Of a DNA stretch of 8,810 bases, positions 5,056 through 8,810 are shown piece by piece. The position numbers were made by a program, and so were the translations under genes. The notes below the pieces were generated by a model. It was not told the DNA's origin. It saw only the letters and a program-made list of their open reading frames with translations, and did not search any database. Source of the DNA: CAZZKG01 sp964654825 (GTDB lineage Bacteria > Gemmatimonadota > CAZMKB01). The stretch is taken from the NCBI GenBank assembly GCA_964654825.1, contig CAZZKG010000101.1, positions 1-8,810 of the forward strand, in the 5' to 3' direction. Numbering within the stretch: the stretch's first letter is position 1; each line of letters starts with the position of its first letter.

Positions 5056-6003
5056 TCAGTGTACCAGTTGTCTGCGCATGAGGGATTTCATCCGCTCATA
5101 TCTTGTCAGCTGGGTATCGTCGAGGATCCCCTGAATATTTCGATCCACACTCACAATCTGATCGATGATCAACCCGCCCTCGTGCTCTGGAAATGTTTCT
5201 ATTCCATCGAGAATTTCCTGGTGGGCCCCTGCCAGGATCGCCCGCAGTTCGGCCTGCTGGACCTCGCTCAGGTCGAGAGCGAAACTCATCCGTTTCACCC
5301 TGATGTCGAGGTTATCACGAGCGTAGTCGTCTAACTTGTTTTTTACCTTCTCCCTTAGAGACTCCTTCCACTCCAGGAACTCTTCACCCTGTTCTCCGTC
5401 GAGTATTTCAGCGAACCGGGCACCGGTCGTACTCACAATCTCCCGTGCCTTCACAAACCATTCCCTCATACTCGGACAGGTTTCCCTCGCGTACAGAAGT
5501 TCATCACCTGCGTCCAGCAGAATTTCTGTTGTTGTGGCTCTCTGAAGAGGAGTGAGATCGAACAGAGTGCCGGCCAGCTCGACGAGCCCATCGACTACGA
5601 TCCGGGGAGATTCACCATGTTCGAGATCGGATCTGATCTCTTCCAATTTTTCCCGCTGCTCCTCATCGAGGACCGCTTCCACCTCCTCGTGAAGGTTCAC
5701 TCTCACATCCGCAAGTTCTGTATCAATCTCCTGCCATGACACATCGGCACCGGTAAACATAACAACATTTCTGAACTCGTCTCTGTAATGCCGGACGGCG
5801 GATCGGATTTCTCCACGCTGCTCCTCCGTGAGTCCGAGTATCGGACCGGGCTGGCCTGGGCCCATCCCATCAAGCACCATCTCATTGAGAGCTTCGAGGA
5901 CGGGATTCCCTCGTTTTTCGAGAACAGGCCCCCGTATGGCGGCATACGCCATGCCCATACAGGTGATAAGCACTGCGACGAGCAAAGTAATCGAACGTTT
6001 CAT
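5056..6003 (-). CDS. Exported protein with three Spy/CpxP-like repeats
   Basis: 315 residues with a signal peptide (MKRSITLLVAVLITCMGMAYA, cleavage near residue 21). The mature protein is helical and highly charged, and the same pattern occurs three times. Each copy opens with a hydrophobic-LTxxQ-like motif: LGLTEEQ (56-62), FDLTPLQ (148-154), LDLSEVQ (243-249). About 50 residues later comes a closing motif: VLDEEQREKLEEI (111-123), ILDGEQGEEFLEW (200-212), ILDDTQLTRYERM (293-305). LTxxQ followed by a second helix with DxEQ is the hallmark of the periplasmic chaperone/sensor family Spy/CpxP/ZraP. Those are usually single-domain proteins of about 140-170 residues, so a three-copy chain is unusual. 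It is monocistronic, with AAGGAG 6 bases before ATG and an ECF-type promoter identical in layout to that of the sigma operon. Likely role: periplasmic chaperone or metal/stress buffer; inference. Confidence 0.82.
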   Translation of the reverse strand: MKRSITLLVAVLITCMGMAYAAIRGPVLEKRGNPVLEALNEMVLDGMGPGQPGPILGLTEEQRGEIRSAVRHYRDEFRNVVMFTGADVSWQEIDTELADVRVNLHEEVEAVLDEEQREKLEEIRSDLEHGESPRIVVDGLVELAGTLFDLTPLQRATTTEILLDAGDELLYARETCPSMREWFVKAREIVSTTGARFAEILDGEQGEEFLEWKESLREKVKNKLDDYARDNLDIRVKRMSFALDLSEVQQAELRAILAGAHQEILDGIETFPEHEGGLIIDQIVSVDRNIQGILDDTQLTRYERMKSLMRRQLVH

Positions 6004-6009
6004 TTTTCT

Positions 6010-6015
6010 CTCCTT
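6010..6015 (-). promoter_or_regulatory. Ribosome binding site of the three-repeat gene
   Basis: AAGGAG on the minus strand, 6 bases before the ATG at 6003. Confidence 0.8.
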
Positions 6016-6053
6016 TCCGGGATTGCGATTAGAATTTCTGCCTCTTCCGTTTC

Positions 6054-6082
6054 TTAGACAATGAATCCGGGAGTATTATTCC
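6054..6082 (-). promoter_or_regulatory. Predicted ECF-type promoter of the three-repeat gene
   Basis: Minus strand GGAATA (6077-6082), 16 bases, TGTCTAA (6054-6060). The two boxes and the spacing are identical to the element before the sigma operon, while the spacers differ in sequence. Transcription would start near 6047, giving a leader of about 44 bases that includes the AAGGAG site. Confidence 0.62.
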
Positions 6083-6118
6083 AGAAAATGCGAGAAGTGC
6101 CGTGGGAGTGTATTTCGG

Positions 6119-6148
6119 TTGACAGGGAGTCGCTTCTTCTGGTATAAT
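6119..6148 (+). promoter_or_regulatory. Extended -10 sigma70 promoter of the GH38-like gene
   Basis: Perfect -35 TTGACA (6119-6124), 18-base spacer, perfect -10 TATAAT (6143-6148) preceded by TGG (extended -10, TGnTATAAT). Transcription would start near 6155. It is divergent from the ECF-type promoter at 6054-6082 with 36 bases between them. Confidence 0.88.
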
Positions 6149-6190
6149 TGACTAAATTCACCGTGAAATAACTACTTGATATGAGCTCAA

Positions 6191-6197
6191 AAGGGAG
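6191..6197 (+). promoter_or_regulatory. Ribosome binding site of the GH38-like gene
   Basis: AAGGGAG, 10 bases before the ATG at 6208. The in-frame ATG at 6181 has no such site, so 6208 is preferred. Confidence 0.6.
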
Positions 6198-6207
6198 ACA
6201 CAAAGGT

Positions 6208-8810
6208 ATGAGACGTGATTCTAGGAGCCGTGCCGCGCTTCTGATTCTCGTTGCCATCCTGGTACAGCCTTTTCCCCTGAAAGGGCAGATAGTGACATTT
6301 GAAGGCGCGGTCCCGTCAAAGACACCGGCTGCGATAAAGCGGATCTATATCGCAAACGACGATCACACAGATTACTTCTGGAGCGGTACGGATGAAGATT
6401 ACCGCGAAGTTTTTCTGACCATGCTGGATTACTACATGGACCAGGCGGAGAGTACAGCGGTGGTGAATCCACCGTACGCCCGGGGAAAATTCAACTGTGA
6501 CGGGAGTCTCTGGGTCTGGGAGTACGAGCAGAACCGGTCCGCTGAAGAGTTCGACCGCCTCATCGACCACCTTCGAGCCGGTACCATCACCATGCCGCTG
6601 AACACCCTCTCACTGCTCTTCGGAGCGATGCCGACAGAGGCGGTAATCAGAAATATGTATTACGCGGGCAGGCTCGAACGTCGCGAAGGGCTTCGCTTTC
6701 GTCTCGTGACGCCCATTGAAAACCAGGTACTCCCGGGCGGTGTCGCATCCGTCTGGGCGGGGAGCGGCGCGCTGTATGCCTGGAAAGGGATCTGCAGCTG
6801 TGCGACCAGGATCGATGCCGCGTACCGACCGCGGGAGATTTATCATTTTACAGGACCTGACGGCCAGTCGGTTTGCATGAAGTGGAATTCGATGCGCAAT
6901 TACAGCAACGAGAGTATCGGTGGATATGCGGAGGCCCGTCACCCGTATGAGATTGTTCCGTATCTCGACTCGAACCCCGGCTTCTTGGCTGTCTGGCCGT
7001 GGCTCGTATCCGGAGCATTCGGATATGGCTGGGACGATCTCGCCTCCTACACCGATATCCTGATAGAAGCCGCATCGGATCTCTCGACGAGGACCCGGCG
7101 CGTCATCGTTTCCAACGAAATCGATTTCTTTGAGGATTTCCTCTCTCACTACTCAGATACGATCCCCACCTTCTCGGGATCATTCGGTAACGAATGGGAT
7201 CTCTACACCTCTTCGATGGCGAAAGAGAGCGCGGATTTCAGAAACGCTGTCGAGCGGCTCCGCACGGCAGAGGCTCTTCAAACGGTGGCTTCTCTCCATG
7301 ACACACTGTTCCTGTCGGGGCGGGAGGCGGCACGGGACAGGGCTTTCATAGCCTGCGGTCTCTACTACGAACACGACTGGACCGCCGACGGACCGGTGGG
7401 CAATCAGGCACGCGCCCAGTTCCAGCGGGACAAACTGACCGACCTCGAGACGTACGTCGACACTCTTCTGGTTAATGCTCTCTCGGCGGTTGGCTCACTC
7501 ATACCGGAGCAGACGGGGATGATGAGGTACTATGTGTTCAATCCGCTCTCGTGGATCCGTACCGACTTTGTCGACCTTCCGCTCGAGGAGTCCCTTCCCG
7601 TTCACGTGATCGACATAGCTTCCGGCCTCGAAGTACCGTGCCAGGTCATCGCGACGGCGGAGGGAGACAGCCTCATCCGTATCCTCGCTGCCGACATACC
7701 ATCGGTCGGGTACCGGGTATTCGAAGTCGCAGCTGGTGAAGGCGAGGCATTTCCACCTTCTGCTACCGTCGATCTCCCGTCATTTGACAATGGGACGTAC
7801 GGAGTGACTCTCGGCTCGCACGGCGAGATTACAAGCCTGATCGATCACAAGGATGGAGACAGGGAGCTTGTGGCATCCGGTGGAGCAATCCACGACCTCG
7901 GCAACGGGACGGGAACCGCCGCGCTCGAGAATGCGGGGCCCGTTTCGACGACTCTGCTCGTGCAGGCGGGCGGCTCGCCGGCACACGAAACACGTGTAAC
8001 CCTGTATGCCGGGATCGACCGGATCGACATCGAGGGAAGGGTGACTGAAAATTTCTCGAGCAATGAGGGCTACTCGTCCGAATTCGATCTCACTGAGCCC
8101 CAGATGCACCACGAAGAGGTCGGCATGGTGTCACTCGTGGCACGAGCGGCAGACGGCGGAGATTACGCCGATGAGAACACCAGGACCGACTATCTCACGC
8201 TCGGTCACTTCGTCGACCTCTCCGAAGACAGTCGTGGAGTCGTGGTGTCGAGCCGTGACAGCCCCTTCTTCAAAGCGGGTAACAGCACTATCTACGAACT
8301 TGACGGTACCACACCGAGCATTCGCGCCGTTGTCGGCATGCAGGTGGACGGCAGTAATCTCGGTGTCCATAATCAGGGTGGCGACACTCTATTTGTGAAT
8401 CGCTTCGCCCTACGTACCCACTCGGGTTATGACCAGGTGCAGGCGATGAAATGCTCACTCGAGCACCAGAATCCGCTCATCACAGCACCGGTCACCGGCG
8501 GAGTATCAGCGCCGCTTCCACAGGATTCGTTGACCATCCTCTCGATATCATCCCCAAACGTGCTACTCTGGGCCTGTAAGCCTGCGGAAGAAGGCATCGA
8601 CGACGGGGTCATCGTACGTGTCTGGAACCTGGCCGAGGGCTCGAGCCAGTTCGACCTGTCTCTGCCCCCTTATGGTATCGGGGAAACATACCACACCACT
8701 CACATCGAGACGAACGTTTCGACCATGACGCTGGAGGGTGGAACTCTTCACGATGAGCTGGCAACTCAGGAAATCAAGACATACCGTCTGCTGGTCTCTC
8801 CCGGAGAGCA
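6208..8810 (+). CDS. Exported glycoside hydrolase family 38 (alpha-mannosidase)-like protein, 3' end cut by window edge
   Basis: The open frame gives 867 residues without a stop. It starts with a signal peptide: basic MRRDSRSR, hydrophobic ALLILVAILV, then PFPLKGQ with cleavage probably before Gln27, so it acts in the periplasm or outside. The N-terminal catalytic region (about 45-310) contains IYIANDDHTDYFW with His53 and Asp55, matching the zinc-binding HxD of GH38. Further on are IENQVLPGG and a SGALYAWKG stretch. The helical middle domain contains ERLRTAEAL and YYEHDWTADG with His389-Asp390, matching the GH38 HHDAxxGT zinc motif. From about 415 it is beta-rich (YVFNPLSWIRTDFVDLP onward), as in GH38 C-terminal sandwiches. 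At the usual nucleophile position I read Glu171 rather than Asp. Expected activity is hydrolysis of alpha-mannosides, but substrate and even activity are uncertain. No sugar-transport or regulator gene is visible beside it. Confidence 0.78.
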   Translation, partial: MRRDSRSRAALLILVAILVQPFPLKGQIVTFEGAVPSKTPAAIKRIYIANDDHTDYFWSGTDEDYREVFLTMLDYYMDQAESTAVVNPPYARGKFNCDGSLWVWEYEQNRSAEEFDRLIDHLRAGTITMPLNTLSLLFGAMPTEAVIRNMYYAGRLERREGLRFRLVTPIENQVLPGGVASVWAGSGALYAWKGICSCATRIDAAYRPREIYHFTGPDGQSVCMKWNSMRNYSNESIGGYAEARHPYEIVPYLDSNPGFLAVWPWLVSGAFGYGWDDLASYTDILIEAASDLSTRTRRVIVSNEIDFFEDFLSHYSDTIPTFSGSFGNEWDLYTSSMAKESADFRNAVERLRTAEALQTVASLHDTLFLSGREAARDRAFIACGLYYEHDWTADGPVGNQARAQFQRDKLTDLETYVDTLLVNALSAVGSLIPEQTGMMRYYVFNPLSWIRTDFVDLPLEESLPVHVIDIASGLEVPCQVIATAEGDSLIRILAADIPSVGYRVFEVAAGEGEAFPPSATVDLPSFDNGTYGVTLGSHGEITSLIDHKDGDRELVASGGAIHDLGNGTGTAALENAGPVSTTLLVQAGGSPAHETRVTLYAGIDRIDIEGRVTENFSSNEGYSSEFDLTEPQMHHEEVGMVSLVARAADGGDYADENTRTDYLTLGHFVDLSEDSRGVVVSSRDSPFFKAGNSTIYELDGTTPSIRAVVGMQVDGSNLGVHNQGGDTLFVNRFALRTHSGYDQVQAMKCSLEHQNPLITAPVTGGVSAPLPQDSLTILSISSPNVLLWACKPAEEGIDDGVIVRVWNLAEGSSQFDLSLPPYGIGETYHTTHIETNVSTMTLEGGTLHDELATQEIKTYRLLVSPGE

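Noticed and set aside
4916..5334. Two plus-strand open frames over the GC-rich spacer and the end of the three-repeat gene
   Set aside because: Pro/Gly/Arg-rich translation of hairpin DNA, and antisense to the three-repeat protein; no start signals.
6181..6207. In-frame earlier ATG for the GH38-like protein
   Set aside because: It lacks a ribosome binding site and would bury the basic start of the signal peptide; the ATG at 6208 follows AAGGGAG.
6610..7149. 179-residue open frame antisense to the GH38-like gene
   Set aside because: It lies fully inside a conserved plus-strand coding region with its motifs in register; no domain, promoter or ribosome binding site supports it.
1..8810. CRISPR array, tRNA/rRNA, transposase or phage genes
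   Set aside because: I looked for regularly spaced direct repeats, tRNA-like cloverleaf ends and mobile-element motifs on both strands and saw none.

Overview
The window looks like chromosomal DNA of an uncultured Gram-negative bacterium, possibly from the FCB/Krumholzibacteriota-like breadth of phyla. That placement is a guess; the Gram-negative call is firmer. It rests on several exported proteins with signal peptides, a beta-barrel-like protein ending in Phe, Spy/CpxP-like periplasmic proteins, strong Shine-Dalgarno sites and near-consensus sigma70 promoters. The DNA is moderately GC-rich. I see no rRNA, tRNA, CRISPR array, insertion sequence or phage gene. The two largest genes run off the window ends.

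Left part (1-2390). A minus-strand archaeal-type HMG-CoA synthase (mevalonate pathway) is cut by the left edge and has an excellent sigma70 promoter (944-972). Divergent from it is a complete zinc-dependent medium-chain dehydrogenase of unknown substrate. Convergent with that gene is a 66-residue acidic, helical small protein whose start is set by a strong Shine-Dalgarno site.

Middle part (2391-6003). A small exported outer-membrane beta-barrel-like protein is driven from a consensus promoter (2571-2599). Next, on the minus strand, comes a tightly coupled three-gene operon: ECF sigma factor, membrane-anchored anti-sigma-like protein, and membrane-anchored Spy/CpxP-like small protein, with TGATG and ATGA overlaps. 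Upstream lies a separate minus-strand gene for an exported protein with three Spy/CpxP-like repeats.

The most interesting signal is that the sigma operon and the three-repeat gene carry the same promoter-like element, GGAATA-N16-TGTCTAA, which resembles ECF -35/-10 elements. This suggests a self-contained envelope-stress or metal-sensing circuit. The sigma factor would switch on its own operon and the periplasmic three-repeat protein, with the anti-sigma and membrane-anchored Spy-like proteins as control parts. It is analogous to, but not identical with, the cnrYXH arrangement.

Right part (6004-8810). A plus-strand exported protein related to glycoside hydrolase family 38 alpha-mannosidases starts from an extended -10 sigma70 promoter and runs off the right edge. 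Its N-terminal HxD and later His-Asp motifs are visible, but Glu appears at the position where family 38 enzymes usually have the nucleophile Asp.
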